From Gammaproteobacteria bacterium (GTDB lineage Bacteria; Pseudomonadota; Gammaproteobacteria; HyVt-429), in NCBI GenBank assembly GCA_013152415.1, contig JAADGI010000015.1:214225-278224 (forward strand): a stretch of DNA of 64,000 nt, written 5' to 3'. A model generated the notes under the pieces. That model saw nothing but the letters and a program-made list of their open reading frames with translations. It was not told the origin of the DNA and did not search any database. The stretch's first letter is position 1. Each line of letters begins with the position of its first letter. Below, one piece after another: positions 36,887-46,981 of this stretch. The position numbers and the translations under genes are program-made.

Positions 36887-37629
36887 TATTTACCCTTGCC
36901 TGGCGAGAAATACGCAGCATGTTCATGTCACCCCTGGCATGGGTGATCCTGGGTGTGGTGCAGGCCCTCATGGGGTGGCTATTCCTAAACCATGTAAATA
37001 ATTATATGAGCGTACAATCACAGCTATTGGGCATGCAGACACCCATAGGCCTGACCGATATTGTGGTGGCGTCAGTATTTGGAAATGCTGCCATCATTTT
37101 ACTGCTGGTGGTGCCACTCATTACCATGCGCCTGGTCTCCGAGGAGCGCCGTAACCGTACCCTGACACTACTCTATAGCGCACCCTTGAGCATGACCGAA
37201 ATTATCCTCGGCAAGTACCTGGGCATCTTGTTCTTTCTGCTGATTGTTTTGTTATTGGTCGCACTCATGCCCTTGTCACTACTGGCAGGGGGCAATCTGG
37301 ATTTTGGTACCTTCGGTGCCGGCTTTATCGGTCTTGCCCTACTTTTGGCTTCGTTTGCTGCGGTAGGACTGTTTATGTCCACCTTGACCCAGAACCCCAC
37401 CATCGCCGCAGTCAGCACCTTTGGCATGCTGTTACTGTCCTGGGTGCTGGATACCGGCGGTCAGGGCGCCTCCGATAACGTGCTCGCCTATTTCTCTTTA
37501 TTGAATCACTATGAACCGTTTTTAAAAGGCGTCTTCGATAGTGCCGATGCGGTATTTTATATCCTGCTCATTGTGACCTTCCTGGTGCTCAGTACACGAC
37601 GCCTGGATGCCGACCGCCTGGGGGGCTAA
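36883..37629 (+). CDS. ABC transporter permease (GldF-like)
   Basis: 248 residues with six predicted membrane spans; start overlaps the ATPase gene stop. Features: TLAWREIRSMFMSP at the N-terminus, RLVSEERRNRTLTLLYSAP (the conserved cytoplasmic coupling segment) and a last span VTFLVLSTRRLD. Partner of the preceding ATPase. Confidence 0.93.
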   Translation: MIFTLAWREIRSMFMSPLAWVILGVVQALMGWLFLNHVNNYMSVQSQLLGMQTPIGLTDIVVASVFGNAAIILLLVVPLITMRLVSEERRNRTLTLLYSAPLSMTEIILGKYLGILFFLLIVLLLVALMPLSLLAGGNLDFGTFGAGFIGLALLLASFAAVGLFMSTLTQNPTIAAVSTFGMLLLSWVLDTGGQGASDNVLAYFSLLNHYEPFLKGVFDSADAVFYILLIVTFLVLSTRRLDADRLGG

Positions 37630-37631
37630 AC

Positions 37632-38975
37632 ATGCGCGTATCGCCCAAACAAAAATTACAACTGCGCATCACCGATGCCAGCTTTGTGGCGCTATTTCTC
37701 GCCATAGTCGGTTTACTGCTGTGGTTGAGTAACGATTACCACAGTCAATTTGACTGGACCCATAATGGTCGCAACACCCTGTCTGAGGCCAGCGTCGCTA
37801 TCCTTGAGAAGCTTGAAGAACCGATCACCATTACTGCATTTGCCGACGAAAACAAAAACCTGCGTACCGTGATCCGTGATCTCGTGGGCCGCTATCAAAA
37901 GAAAAAGCAGGACGTGGTATTGGAGTTTGTGAGTCCTGATGAAGAACCTGGCCGTACCCGCGAGGCCGGCATCCAACGCAATGGTGAACTGTTGGTCCAG
38001 TACGGCAAAAAACAGGAAAATGTGCAACAACTCAGTGAAGAGAACCTGACCAATGCCCTGGCCCGCCTTGGCCGCAGCAAACAACATCTGGTAGTGTTTC
38101 TCAGTGGTCATGGTGAGCGCAGCCCCGATGGCCGTGCCAATCATGATCTATCCACCTGGGCCCAGCAACTTGCCAAAAAGGGCACCGTAACCCAAAAATT
38201 AAACCTGGCTCAATCCAAGACCCTGCCTGAAAATAGCGGTCTATTGGTTATCGCAGGCCCTCAGGTGGATCTTCTCACCGGAGAAGTGGAACAGCTAAAA
38301 CAGTACATCGAAAAAGGCGGCAGTCTGCTGTGGTTGGCAGAACCCGGTGACCTGCACGGTCTTGCACCGATTGCCGAAATGCTGGGGATCGAGTTTGAAC
38401 CTGGCGTTATCGTCGACCCCACATCACAGGCCATTACCGGCAGCTCGGCAAGCTTTACCGTGGTCACGGAATACGCTGCCCACGCCATCGTCAGAAATTT
38501 TGACTTGATGACTGTCTTTCCAGAAGCCGCCGGGTTGCGCCTGGATGCACCCGAAGGCTGGCAGGGTGATGCCATCCTCGACAGCCTGCCCAGCGCCTGG
38601 TCGGAGACCGGCACCCTGGAAGGTCAAATTAAATTCGACAAAGGAAAGGACATAGGCGGACCGTTAAGCCTGGGTGTAGTCCTGAGCCGTGAACTCGACG
38701 GCAAGGCCCAACGGGTTGTTGTGATCGGCGATGGTGATTTTTTATCTAACAGTTTTATCGGCAACGGCGGCAACTTGGACCTGGGTATGAATATAATTAA
38801 CTGGGTATCCCATGATGAAACCTACATCGACGTCCCCACCCGCACTGCGGATGATATCGCGCTTAATTTGTCACCGGCGTGGAGCACAGTTATTGCATTT
38901 GGTTTTTTGTTGGTTATCCCTCTATTGCTCATCGGCACCGGCACCGGGATTTGGTTGCGTCGGCGTAAGCTCTAA
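37632..38975 (+). CDS. GldG-like transporter auxiliary protein
   Basis: 447 residues: one N-terminal span (~16-36), large periplasmic region with a DUF4350/GldG-type fold (VVFLSGHGERSP, LLVIAGPQVDLLTGEVEQLK, GDGDFLSNSF) and a C-terminal span (~418-440) before RRRKL. It probably completes the transporter on the outer face of the inner membrane. Confidence 0.88.
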   Translation: MRVSPKQKLQLRITDASFVALFLAIVGLLLWLSNDYHSQFDWTHNGRNTLSEASVAILEKLEEPITITAFADENKNLRTVIRDLVGRYQKKKQDVVLEFVSPDEEPGRTREAGIQRNGELLVQYGKKQENVQQLSEENLTNALARLGRSKQHLVVFLSGHGERSPDGRANHDLSTWAQQLAKKGTVTQKLNLAQSKTLPENSGLLVIAGPQVDLLTGEVEQLKQYIEKGGSLLWLAEPGDLHGLAPIAEMLGIEFEPGVIVDPTSQAITGSSASFTVVTEYAAHAIVRNFDLMTVFPEAAGLRLDAPEGWQGDAILDSLPSAWSETGTLEGQIKFDKGKDIGGPLSLGVVLSRELDGKAQRVVVIGDGDFLSNSFIGNGGNLDLGMNIINWVSHDETYIDVPTRTADDIALNLSPAWSTVIAFGFLLVIPLLLIGTGTGIWLRRRKL

Positions 38976-38984
38976 ACCCCGACA

Positions 38985-39839
38985 ATGAAACAACGCTGGA
39001 TCATCAATCTGGGCCTCGGCCTTATCGTCACCGCTCTCATCTGGATAGTGGCCTATAGCCCCGGCAAATCTCCGCCACCACCACCAATCACCCTGGGCTC
39101 GACACCTGCCGACAAAATTTCAGAAATCCGTATCACCCGACCCGACAAGCAAGATATACACCTGGTCAAAACGGGAAAGGCGTGGCATCTGGTTGCACCT
39201 ATCAAAGCCCGCGCCAATCAGTTTCGTGCCGCCAGTGTAGTGGGTCTGGCCACCACTCGAAGTGAAGCCCAACCCACGGTGGATATCGACAAGCTGGCCC
39301 AATATGGACTGGCCACACCGTTGCTAACGGTGTGGCTTGGGGACCAAAAACTGGATTTTGGGGGCAGCCACCCGATAAACCACCGGCGTTATGTGATGAC
39401 CGATGGCCGGGTACACCTCATCAATGACACGGTTTTTCGCCACCTCACCGCACCCTTTAGCGACTATATCGACTCACAATTATTGGCCGACATAGAACCC
39501 ACCGTGCTGGAATTACCCAAACTTCGTATTGAACTTGGTGACAAAGGTTGGACCGCCAAGCCCGAGCCAAAAGACATCAGTGCAGATCGCATCACCGCCC
39601 TGGTAGATGAGTGGCGCCACGCACGGGCGCTGAGCGTCTTAGCTTACCCAGGCAAGGCCAGTGGCGACACCCTACGCATTGGCTACAAGGTCGATGCCAA
39701 GGCGAACACCACAAAGTGGCTGGACATCATCATTCGGAGCGTGGAACCGGAACTGGTTTTATTGCGACCCGACGAGGGGCTCGAATATCACTTCCCCGCC
39801 GACATGGCCAAGCGTTTATTTAAGATCAAGGCAGATTGA
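38985..39839 (+). CDS. DUF4340-domain membrane-anchored protein
   Basis: 284 residues, one N-terminal span (~5-23), then a periplasmic DUF4340-type domain (EIRITRPDKQDIHLVKTGKA, WHLVAPIKARANQFRA, DKLAQYGLATPLLTVWLG). Fourth gene of the Gld-type transporter operon. Its stop overlaps the mutM start (TGATG), so mutM is translated with it. Confidence 0.88.
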   Translation: MKQRWIINLGLGLIVTALIWIVAYSPGKSPPPPPITLGSTPADKISEIRITRPDKQDIHLVKTGKAWHLVAPIKARANQFRAASVVGLATTRSEAQPTVDIDKLAQYGLATPLLTVWLGDQKLDFGGSHPINHRRYVMTDGRVHLINDTVFRHLTAPFSDYIDSQLLADIEPTVLELPKLRIELGDKGWTAKPEPKDISADRITALVDEWRHARALSVLAYPGKASGDTLRIGYKVDAKANTTKWLDIIIRSVEPELVLLRPDEGLEYHFPADMAKRLFKIKAD

Positions 39840-40654
39840 TGCCGGAACTGCCGGAGGTGGAAACCACCCGGTGCGGGATCTCGCCCTACATACTCAACCA
39901 CAAGGTACGCGCGTTTAACATATGGGAGCCACGACTACGTTGGCCGGTACCCACCGCACTGGCAAAGATTCTGCCAGGCCAGCGTATTGACTCCATCGAG
40001 CGACGCGCCAAATACCTGCTCCTGGGCACCGGGGTGGGCACCCTGATCATCCACCTGGGTATGTCCGGCAGCCTGCGTATTGTCACCGCCGAGTCAGCGC
40101 CCCAAACCCATGATCATGTGGATATGATCATGGATAATGGCCAAGGCCTGCGCCTGCGAGACCCACGACGATTCGGTGCGGTGCTGTGGACAGCCCAAGA
40201 CCCGTACCAACATCCACTGCTCAGGCACATCGGCCCCGAACCCCTGGCCAAGGCCTTTAGGGGCAACTACCTACATAGCGCCTGCCGCAAGCGGCGTTGT
40301 GCCATCAAGACCTTACTGATGAATGCCCATGTCGTTGCCGGTGTAGGGAACATTTATGCCAGTGAAGCCTTGTACCACGCCGGCATCCGACCGGGCCGGG
40401 CCGCAGGTCGTTTGTCTCGCCAAGACTGCAAGGCCCTGGCCGCAGCGATCAAATCCACCCTGAAACAGGCCATCCGGGCAGGGGGCACCACCCTCAAGGA
40501 TTTCACCAACAGCGCCGGCCAAGCGGGCTATTTTAGCCAGTCTCTACGGGTCTATGGCCGCCAGGACCAACCCTGTGGCCGCTGTGGCCACCCGATTAAA
40601 CGCAAGATTATTGCCCAGCGTGCCAGTTATTATTGTCCAAAATGCCAATCCTGA
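39839..40654 (+). CDS. mutM: Formamidopyrimidine-DNA glycosylase MutM (Fpg)
   Basis: 271 residues from ATG 39839, exposing the catalytic Pro after Met (MPELPEVETT). Removes 8-oxoguanine and nicks the abasic site. Visible: P2, E3, lysine K57-like in RRAKYLLL, helix-two-turn-helix (GVGNIYASEALY) and the zinc finger C-x2-C...C-x2-C (CGRCGHPIKRK ... CPKC). Confidence 0.96.
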   Translation: MPELPEVETTRCGISPYILNHKVRAFNIWEPRLRWPVPTALAKILPGQRIDSIERRAKYLLLGTGVGTLIIHLGMSGSLRIVTAESAPQTHDHVDMIMDNGQGLRLRDPRRFGAVLWTAQDPYQHPLLRHIGPEPLAKAFRGNYLHSACRKRRCAIKTLLMNAHVVAGVGNIYASEALYHAGIRPGRAAGRLSRQDCKALAAAIKSTLKQAIRAGGTTLKDFTNSAGQAGYFSQSLRVYGRQDQPCGRCGHPIKRKIIAQRASYYCPKCQS

Positions 40655-40856
40655 GTGACCAGGGGTTTCCTGTATTTAAGTTACTACCCCGGGGTGTATG
40701 CTAATAAACTACTTAAACACATTGTAAAATGTCCTTGATTTTAGTATATTTTTTGTCAATACTGCCTATTAGGGTGGCACTCGGTCCATGCCCAATTTGC
40801 TGCCTTTATTGACCACGGCAGGGTATAGTCAACCGCGACAGCAACGGATCACGACC

Positions 40857-42839
40857 ATGGAATACAAGACTGGCAGCCGGATTGAAAAAGAATTTGACGC
40901 CTACGGCCAGTGGCGCGAGGCCCTCGGTGACGCAATCACCCAGTACCGGGAGTGGCTGCGCGAGCAGGATTTGTCCGAAGCCCAATGCGACCTGCAGCTA
41001 TCTGAGGTACTCGGTACCCTCCATGACAACCGTCTCTACGTCGCCTTCGTTGCCGAGTATTCCCGTGGCAAATCAGAACTGATCAACGGCATTTTCTTCG
41101 GTGGCCTGGGCAAGCGGGTACTGCCCTCCACCGCCGGGCGCACTACCATGTGCCCCAATGAGTTACTGCACGAACCCAACACCAAACCCAGTATTCGTTT
41201 GCTGCCCATTGAGACCCGTAAATCGGGGACACCTCTGGTCGAGTATAAAAATTTCTCCGATGAATGGACCTCCGTGGAGTTTGACCCCAGCGATCCCGAC
41301 AATATCGCCAAGGCACTGCTCCACCTGACCGATATTAAGACCGTACCTATGGAAGAGGCCCGGGAACTGGGGCTGCATGTGGCCGAAGACGAGGCCCACG
41401 AGGACGGCATGCACATCACCGAAGACGGCAAGGTCGAGATTCCAGCCTGGCGCCACGCCGTCATCAATTTTCCCCACCCCATGCTCGATCAGGGCCTGGT
41501 GATCCTGGATACCCCTGGGCTCAACGCCCTCGGTGCCGAACCGGAACTCACCCTCAATCTGCTATCCAGCGCCCATGGAGTGCTATTTGTACTCTCGGCA
41601 GACGCCGGTGTGACCAAATCTGACATGGCGGTATGGCGGGACCATATCTGCGGCAGTGAGCGTAGCACCAAGGGGGTATTGGTAGCCCTGAACAAAATTG
41701 ATGTCTTGTGGGACGAATTACGCGACCCTGAAGAGGTCGAACAGGAAATCCAGCGCCAAATCGAAACCACAGCAAGAACCCTGGGCATCGAAAAAGACCG
41801 CATTTTCCCCATCTCTGCCCAAAAGGCCTTGCTGGGCAAAATTCGTGGTGATGCTGAATTGTTAGCACACAGCCGGATCGAGGAACTGGAAGGGGCCCTG
41901 GCCAATGTATTGATTCCCGCCAAGCGGGAAATCGTACGCGATAATGTGCGTCAAAAGCTCAACGAAATCTATAAGACCATGCGTCTGATGCTGGCACAGC
42001 GTGTACGTGGGGTAAACGATCACTTGCAAGAACTGGATGGCTTAAACAGCAAAAATACCGTGGTCATCGAAAATATGATGGACAAGGTCAAACAGGACAA
42101 GGAACACCTGGAAAAGAGCCTGCAACGCTTTCACGCCACCCGCAGTATTTTTTCCCAGCAGACCAACTTGCTTTATACCCATCTGAATACAAAAAATCTG
42201 GAATCCCTGGTTGCCGAAACCAAAAAAGATATGACCATCAGCCTGACAACGGCGGGCATCAAGAAAAGCATGGAAAAGTTTTTTGTCCAGGCCGAATTGT
42301 CACTCAAAGAAGGTGCGATTCAGGCCAGAGAGATTAAAACCCTCATGGAGGGCGTCTATCGTAAATTCCAGGAAGAACACGGGCTTGCCAAGATCAAACC
42401 CGGCGCCTTCTCAACCACCAAATACCTGCGCGAACTCAAAGAGGTGAAGGCCCAGTACGAACAATTCCTGAGTGGCATGTCGCTGGTCATGACCGAACAA
42501 ATGACCGTAGTAAGCAAGTTTTATGTCTCGGTGGTGTCCGGGGTAAAACGTATATTTGAGAAGGCCAACAAAGATGCCGACAACTGGCTCAAGACAATTA
42601 TGTCACCCATGGAAACCCAGGTGCGTGAACACCAGATGCAATTACGCCGACGATTAGAGAGCATCAAACGCATACACAAGGCCACCGACAGCCTGGATGA
42701 TCGACTTGGAGAGCTCAAAGCGGTTGAAGAAGGCTTTCGCATGCAAGAGGCGAAAATGGAAGAGCTTATCGCAACGGTAACCCAACACCTTGAGTATGAT
42801 GACAACAATACCGAGATCAGAGTAGAAGAAACGGCTTAG
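40857..42839 (+). CDS. Dynamin-like GTPase
   Basis: 660 residues from ATG 40857; ATG 40788, with AGGGTGG upstream, would add 23 residues and is possible. GTPase: G1 EYSRGKSE (67-74), G2 region STAGRTTMCPNEL, G3 DTPGLN, G4 NKID. The remainder is a long helical stalk with coiled coils (~370-660). No transmembrane span is obvious. Bacterial dynamin-like proteins remodel or repair membranes. Single gene, not paired with a second dynamin. The stop codon TAG is supplied by an inserted repeat element. Confidence 0.88.
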   Translation: MEYKTGSRIEKEFDAYGQWREALGDAITQYREWLREQDLSEAQCDLQLSEVLGTLHDNRLYVAFVAEYSRGKSELINGIFFGGLGKRVLPSTAGRTTMCPNELLHEPNTKPSIRLLPIETRKSGTPLVEYKNFSDEWTSVEFDPSDPDNIAKALLHLTDIKTVPMEEARELGLHVAEDEAHEDGMHITEDGKVEIPAWRHAVINFPHPMLDQGLVILDTPGLNALGAEPELTLNLLSSAHGVLFVLSADAGVTKSDMAVWRDHICGSERSTKGVLVALNKIDVLWDELRDPEEVEQEIQRQIETTARTLGIEKDRIFPISAQKALLGKIRGDAELLAHSRIEELEGALANVLIPAKREIVRDNVRQKLNEIYKTMRLMLAQRVRGVNDHLQELDGLNSKNTVVIENMMDKVKQDKEHLEKSLQRFHATRSIFSQQTNLLYTHLNTKNLESLVAETKKDMTISLTTAGIKKSMEKFFVQAELSLKEGAIQAREIKTLMEGVYRKFQEEHGLAKIKPGAFSTTKYLRELKEVKAQYEQFLSGMSLVMTEQMTVVSKFYVSVVSGVKRIFEKANKDADNWLKTIMSPMETQVREHQMQLRRRLESIKRIHKATDSLDDRLGELKAVEEGFRMQEAKMEELIATVTQHLEYDDNNTEIRVEETA

Positions 42840-42973
42840 GGGCACTTCTATTAATTGATAATCCCTTCTCCCTCCGGGAGAAGGTTAGGATGAGGGGATA
42901 TTAAAAATCAATAACTTACCCTTATTTTATCCCCTCTCCCGGAGGGAGAGGGGATAAATAGAAGTGCCCTTAA
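42836..42973. mobile_element. MITE-like element, copy 1
   Basis: 138 bp. Ends TTAGGGGCACTTCTATT and, inverted, TTAAGGGCACTTCTATT. The inside holds two CTCCC..GGGAG palindromic cores. A flanking TA at both ends suggests insertion at a TA dinucleotide. Removing it restores GCT-TAA, so it landed in the stop codon of the GTPase gene and turned TAA to TAG. Copy 2 is at 60030-60218. No transposase encoded. Confidence 0.8.
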
Positions 42974-42995
42974 CGTAGTACGGCGCGTGAGGTGG

Positions 42996-44681
42996 TTATT
43001 TGACGACCGCCAACCCCTCTCCACGCGGATCACTGGCTACGCTTAGCTTTTTTGTCTTCTTGTTCCACAACACCGCCTGCATATTGCCATAACCCTGTTT
43101 GCGTTCTTTCAGTTCGTGCCCACGATCACGCATTTTCTGTTTGAGCGCTTCACTCCAGGCACCCGGCTCCAGAGTAACCACATCGGGTAGAAATTGATGA
43201 TGAAAACGGGGCAAGGCCACCCACTGTTGTGGCCCACCACGACCCTCAGCAAACTCCAGGGCCGCCAACAACACCATGCTAATGATGCGACTACCCCCTG
43301 GGGTGCCTATTACCAAGACCGCATCAGGGGTTTCAAAAAAACTGGGGGTCATACTCGACAAAGGGCGTTTACCCGCTTCGATGGCATTGGCATCTGAGCC
43401 CACCAGACCGTACACATTGGGGTGCCCCGGTTTGGCCGAAAAATCATCCATCTCATTGTTTAACAAGACACCGGTGCCGGGGGCAATAAACCCGGAACCG
43501 AAAGGGTAGTTGATGCTCAAGGTTGCGCTAACGCGATTACCTTCATGATCAATGATGGAAAAATGTGTGGTATCGGTCCCCTTTGGCCTTCGTGCTGTTT
43601 CGCTATCCTTGCCATTCAATTGTTCGCTGGGTGTCGCCTTCGGCCCCAAATCGGCAATAAGCTTTCTGGCATAGGCGTCGGTCAGCAAGGCCTGACCGTC
43701 CACCGAAATAAAATCGGCATCCCCCAGAAAACGAGCCCGATCACGGTAGGCGCGTCGCATCACTTCCACCAGGTAGTGTGCCCTCATATCTGGTGCCATC
43801 TCGGTCAACTTGAAATTCGACAACATATTGAGCATCTGCATTAACACGATACCACCAGAGGAAGGCAAGGCCGCTGACGTCACCTGCATGTCACCATAGC
43901 GACCGGTGACGGGTTGGCGTTCAAGCACACGATAGCCATCCAAATCGGACTGGGTCCAGACACCCCCGTCAGCGCGCGCACCCGCTACCAACAGGCGGCC
44001 CACTTCACCACCGTAAAACCCCTCACGCCCACGCTGGGCTATAGCCTCAAGGGTCTTGGCCAAATCCAGCTGACGGAGGGTCGCGCCCAACGCAGGCAAT
44101 TCACCAAAATCTAAAAATACATCCTGGGCCGCCGACGACAAATCGAACTGGCGAAATGCCAACAAGCGTCGAAACCGGGGGGTCACAGAAAAGCCGTTAC
44201 GGGCATAGGCAATGGCAGGAGCGAGACTCTGAGACAGGGGCAACTGGCCATAGCGCTTGGCGATGTGTACCAACGCTGCGGGCAAACCCGGAATCCCAGC
44301 GGCCAGGGCACCATTGAGACTCGCCTTGGGAATTAACTCACCCCCTTTATCGAGATACATATTAGCAGTAGCCGCCCCCGGCGCCATTTCACGACCGTCG
44401 ATCATCACCTGATGATTATCGGCACTGCGATGTAACAGCCAAAAACCACCACCGCCCAGTCCGGATGACATAGGCTCGACAACGGCCAATACCGCAGACA
44501 CTGTGACAGCGGCATCAAAGGCGTTACCACCCAAAGCCAGAATTTTATGACCTGCCTGGGTGGCCAGTGGATGTGCGCTGGCTATAGCGGCTAGGGGTGA
44601 CTGCTCCTGATCGGATGTACAGGCAGACGCACCCAATACAACCAACAACAACAGCAGCGATGACCGAAAACTGCGATTCAT
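42996..44681 (-). CDS. ggt: Gamma-glutamyltranspeptidase Ggt (lipoprotein)
   Basis: 561 residues. N-terminal signal with lipobox GASAC (C21), so membrane-anchored. Ntn-hydrolase precursor: the autocleavage site and nucleophile are at DTTHFSIID (first T of the small subunit), with GSGLGGGGF-like substrate loop (SSGLGGGGFWLLH), PLSSMTPS and GTPGGSRI. It cleaves glutathione and transfers the gamma-glutamyl group in the periplasm. No partner gene nearby. Confidence 0.94.
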   Translation of the reverse strand: MNRSFRSSLLLLLVVLGASACTSDQEQSPLAAIASAHPLATQAGHKILALGGNAFDAAVTVSAVLAVVEPMSSGLGGGGFWLLHRSADNHQVMIDGREMAPGAATANMYLDKGGELIPKASLNGALAAGIPGLPAALVHIAKRYGQLPLSQSLAPAIAYARNGFSVTPRFRRLLAFRQFDLSSAAQDVFLDFGELPALGATLRQLDLAKTLEAIAQRGREGFYGGEVGRLLVAGARADGGVWTQSDLDGYRVLERQPVTGRYGDMQVTSAALPSSGGIVLMQMLNMLSNFKLTEMAPDMRAHYLVEVMRRAYRDRARFLGDADFISVDGQALLTDAYARKLIADLGPKATPSEQLNGKDSETARRPKGTDTTHFSIIDHEGNRVSATLSINYPFGSGFIAPGTGVLLNNEMDDFSAKPGHPNVYGLVGSDANAIEAGKRPLSSMTPSFFETPDAVLVIGTPGGSRIISMVLLAALEFAEGRGGPQQWVALPRFHHQFLPDVVTLEPGAWSEALKQKMRDRGHELKERKQGYGNMQAVLWNKKTKKLSVASDPRGEGLAVVK

Positions 44682-44735
44682 GTGGGCACGGCAATGGGTA
44701 GGATAATCGGTTTCATTGCACCGTGGGCAATGGCT

Positions 44736-45050
<315 letters not shown>

Positions 45051-45090
45051 CTATTAGTTGACCGGAATACTTGGGTTTACCAGGCGGATA

Positions 45091-45570
45091 CTAGCCTATT
45101 TTTTCCGCCACCGCAGCTACCACCTGCGGATGCAAGAACTTGGAGACATTACCCCCCAAACGAGCAATCTCCTTAACCAAAGAGGCGGATATAAAAGTAT
45201 GATTTTCCAGGGGTGTCATAAACACCGTCTCTATATCGGCGTTCAAATTACGATTCATGGCCGCCATCTGAAATTCATATTCAAAATCAGACACTGCCCG
45301 CAAGCCACGTAATATCACTTTCGCCCCTTCCCGGCTGGCACAATCGACCAACAAGTCGTTAAACCCCACCACCCGCACTCCATCCAAACCAGACGTTACT
45401 TGCGATGCCAAATGGATGCGCTCATCCAGGCTAAACAACGGCCGCTTGTCCACATTCTCGGCAATACCTATGACCACCTCATCAAACAAGCGCACCGCTC
45501 GAGTCAGAATATCGGTGTGCCCATGGGTGATGGGATCAAAGGTTCCGGGATACAGTGCGACTACGGTCAT
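45091..45570 (-). CDS. coaD: Phosphopantetheine adenylyltransferase CoaD
   Basis: 159 residues, full length. Penultimate step of CoA synthesis. Nucleotidyltransferase motif GTFDPITHGHTDI (T/HxGH) near the N-terminus, LRAVSDFEYEFQMAAMNR, and FISASLVKEIA replacing the usual ISSSxVRE. The SA substitution in that loop is mild and does not suggest loss of function. Confidence 0.96.
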   Translation of the reverse strand: MTVVALYPGTFDPITHGHTDILTRAVRLFDEVVIGIAENVDKRPLFSLDERIHLASQVTSGLDGVRVVGFNDLLVDCASREGAKVILRGLRAVSDFEYEFQMAAMNRNLNADIETVFMTPLENHTFISASLVKEIARLGGNVSKFLHPQVVAAVAEKIG

Positions 45571-45602
45571 GGATCGACCATAACCCAGCGCCCCCCAAGG
45601 TG

Positions 45603-45660
45603 CAAAAAAAGAAGCTAATTTTATTAGCCCTCAATCAACACCCGCTGATGGAGGGTGTTG
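45603..45660 (-). terminator. Terminator after the aldolase gene (minus strand)
   Basis: On the minus strand GCTAAT-AAA-ATTAGC (45628-45614) is followed by TTCTTTTTTT, a Rho-independent terminator. A second perfect 8-bp stem, CAACACCC/GGGTGTTG (45636-45660), precedes it. They lie 39-95 bases beyond the aldolase stop and probably end the cbb transcript. Confidence 0.75.
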
Positions 45661-45698
45661 TGATCCGGCTGCTCAGGCTTGAGCGTGTACTTAGCGGA

Positions 45699-46874
45699 TT
45701 AAACCGACTGAAAATCGATACTAATCCGATTGCCTGCCACCGGACGAAACAGATTATCCGCAAAGGCGACATGAGCAGGGTGGTTCCGGTAACTGTCGAT
45801 CACGGCTGGATGACAGAATCGAACCATCCAGGTGTATTGATACTTCGTGTCACTTTGCACGGCCTCACCGGTGAACACATCACGTACACCCGGAATAGAG
45901 GAAAGTACCCGTCGGCCCTCGGCAACCATAATTTCTGTGTCGGCCTTACCCAGCCTCTCCGTGTTATAGATGATTAGATGCTCAACAGGCTTCCACGCAT
46001 CACATTGGGCTAACACCTCGGCGGCGCGTCCTGCTGCTCCCCACATACGCAGACAATGTTCGACTTCACTGGCTATCACCTGACTAATATCTTTCATCAA
46101 ACCGCAGTAAGTACTGGATGTCCGGGTTTTGGCATTTTCCTTAATCTGTACAGAGACTCTATCTGACAGCGCGGTGAAATAATTGATCTTGGAGACACCA
46201 TTGGAAATGAGCCGATGGTATTGGTCATCGGAAAGACCGGTCCCGCCATGGATAACCAGCGGAACGCGTAATGCATCATTGATTTGTTTCAAACGAGTGT
46301 AGTCCAGTTTGGGCTTTCCTTTGATGCGCCCGTGCACGGTTCCGATCGAAATGGCAAGAAAATCTACGCCGGTTCGAGTCACATAGGCTTTTGCTTCGGC
46401 CAGTGAGGTATAAGCGAGCCCATCGGCGTGATGATCGGCGGTCTCGCCTTCGACTCCGGGGACGCAACCTAATTCTCCTTCCACCGGTACACCGCAGGCA
46501 TGTGCGGTATCCACAACCGTTTTAGTGATGCGCACGTTCTCGGTAAAGTCTAGATAGGATGAATCCACCATCAGGCTATTACAGCCACGGTTGATCGCAT
46601 TAACCGCTGACTCGAGGCTAGTGCCATGATCCATATGGATGGCGACCGGTACCTTTGCCCGTAAAGCTGCCATTTCTACGGCGGGCATCATCAGTTCAAA
46701 ATCGAAATGCTCAAAATGAGGTTCAACCAGATTCAGAACCACCGGTGCACGTGCCTGTTCGGCAGCCTGCATGATGCCTTGCAGAAAATCCAGACTGATC
46801 ACTTCAAAGGCGCCCACAGCATAACCGTGTCGGTAGGCATGCTGGAGCATGTCCTTCATATCAACCAGCGGCAT
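45699..46874 (-). CDS. Class II fructose-bisphosphate aldolase fused to a Dabb domain
   Basis: 391 residues. Residues 1-~285 are a class II (zinc) aldolase: H80-M-D82-H83, H181 in GTVHGRIKGKPKLD and H209 in VIHGGTG, with ISNGVSKINYFTAL binding the substrate phosphate. Residues ~294-391 form a Dabb (dimeric alpha-beta barrel) domain: KPVEHLIIYNTE, SIPGVRDVFTGE and YRNHPAHVAFADNLF. Class II aldolases normally end near 290-360 without it. Placed last in the cbb cluster, it likely serves Calvin cycle sugar-phosphate interconversion. Role of the fused domain unknown. Confidence 0.88.
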   Translation of the reverse strand: MPLVDMKDMLQHAYRHGYAVGAFEVISLDFLQGIMQAAEQARAPVVLNLVEPHFEHFDFELMMPAVEMAALRAKVPVAIHMDHGTSLESAVNAINRGCNSLMVDSSYLDFTENVRITKTVVDTAHACGVPVEGELGCVPGVEGETADHHADGLAYTSLAEAKAYVTRTGVDFLAISIGTVHGRIKGKPKLDYTRLKQINDALRVPLVIHGGTGLSDDQYHRLISNGVSKINYFTALSDRVSVQIKENAKTRTSSTYCGLMKDISQVIASEVEHCLRMWGAAGRAAEVLAQCDAWKPVEHLIIYNTERLGKADTEIMVAEGRRVLSSIPGVRDVFTGEAVQSDTKYQYTWMVRFCHPAVIDSYRNHPAHVAFADNLFRPVAGNRISIDFQSV

Positions 46875-46981
46875 TGTATACGACCTTTAGTTTGATGCTG
46901 CCGGCTACGCAGAACAATGTGCCATCAATGTGGGCAAGTATAATATGCATGTTATGAATCATGTTAACCAAAAACACCTCG

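Noticed and set aside
40655..40856. Hairpin ACCCCGGGGT region as a terminator after mutM
   Set aside because: The palindrome is short and lacks a T tract; the following AT-rich DNA is more likely promoter for the GTPase gene, but no clear -35/-10 pair could be fixed.
42860..42960. CRISPR-like repeat in the inverted GGGAGAAGG sequences
   Set aside because: No regular repeat-spacer array; the pattern is explained by a terminal-inverted-repeat element with palindromic core.
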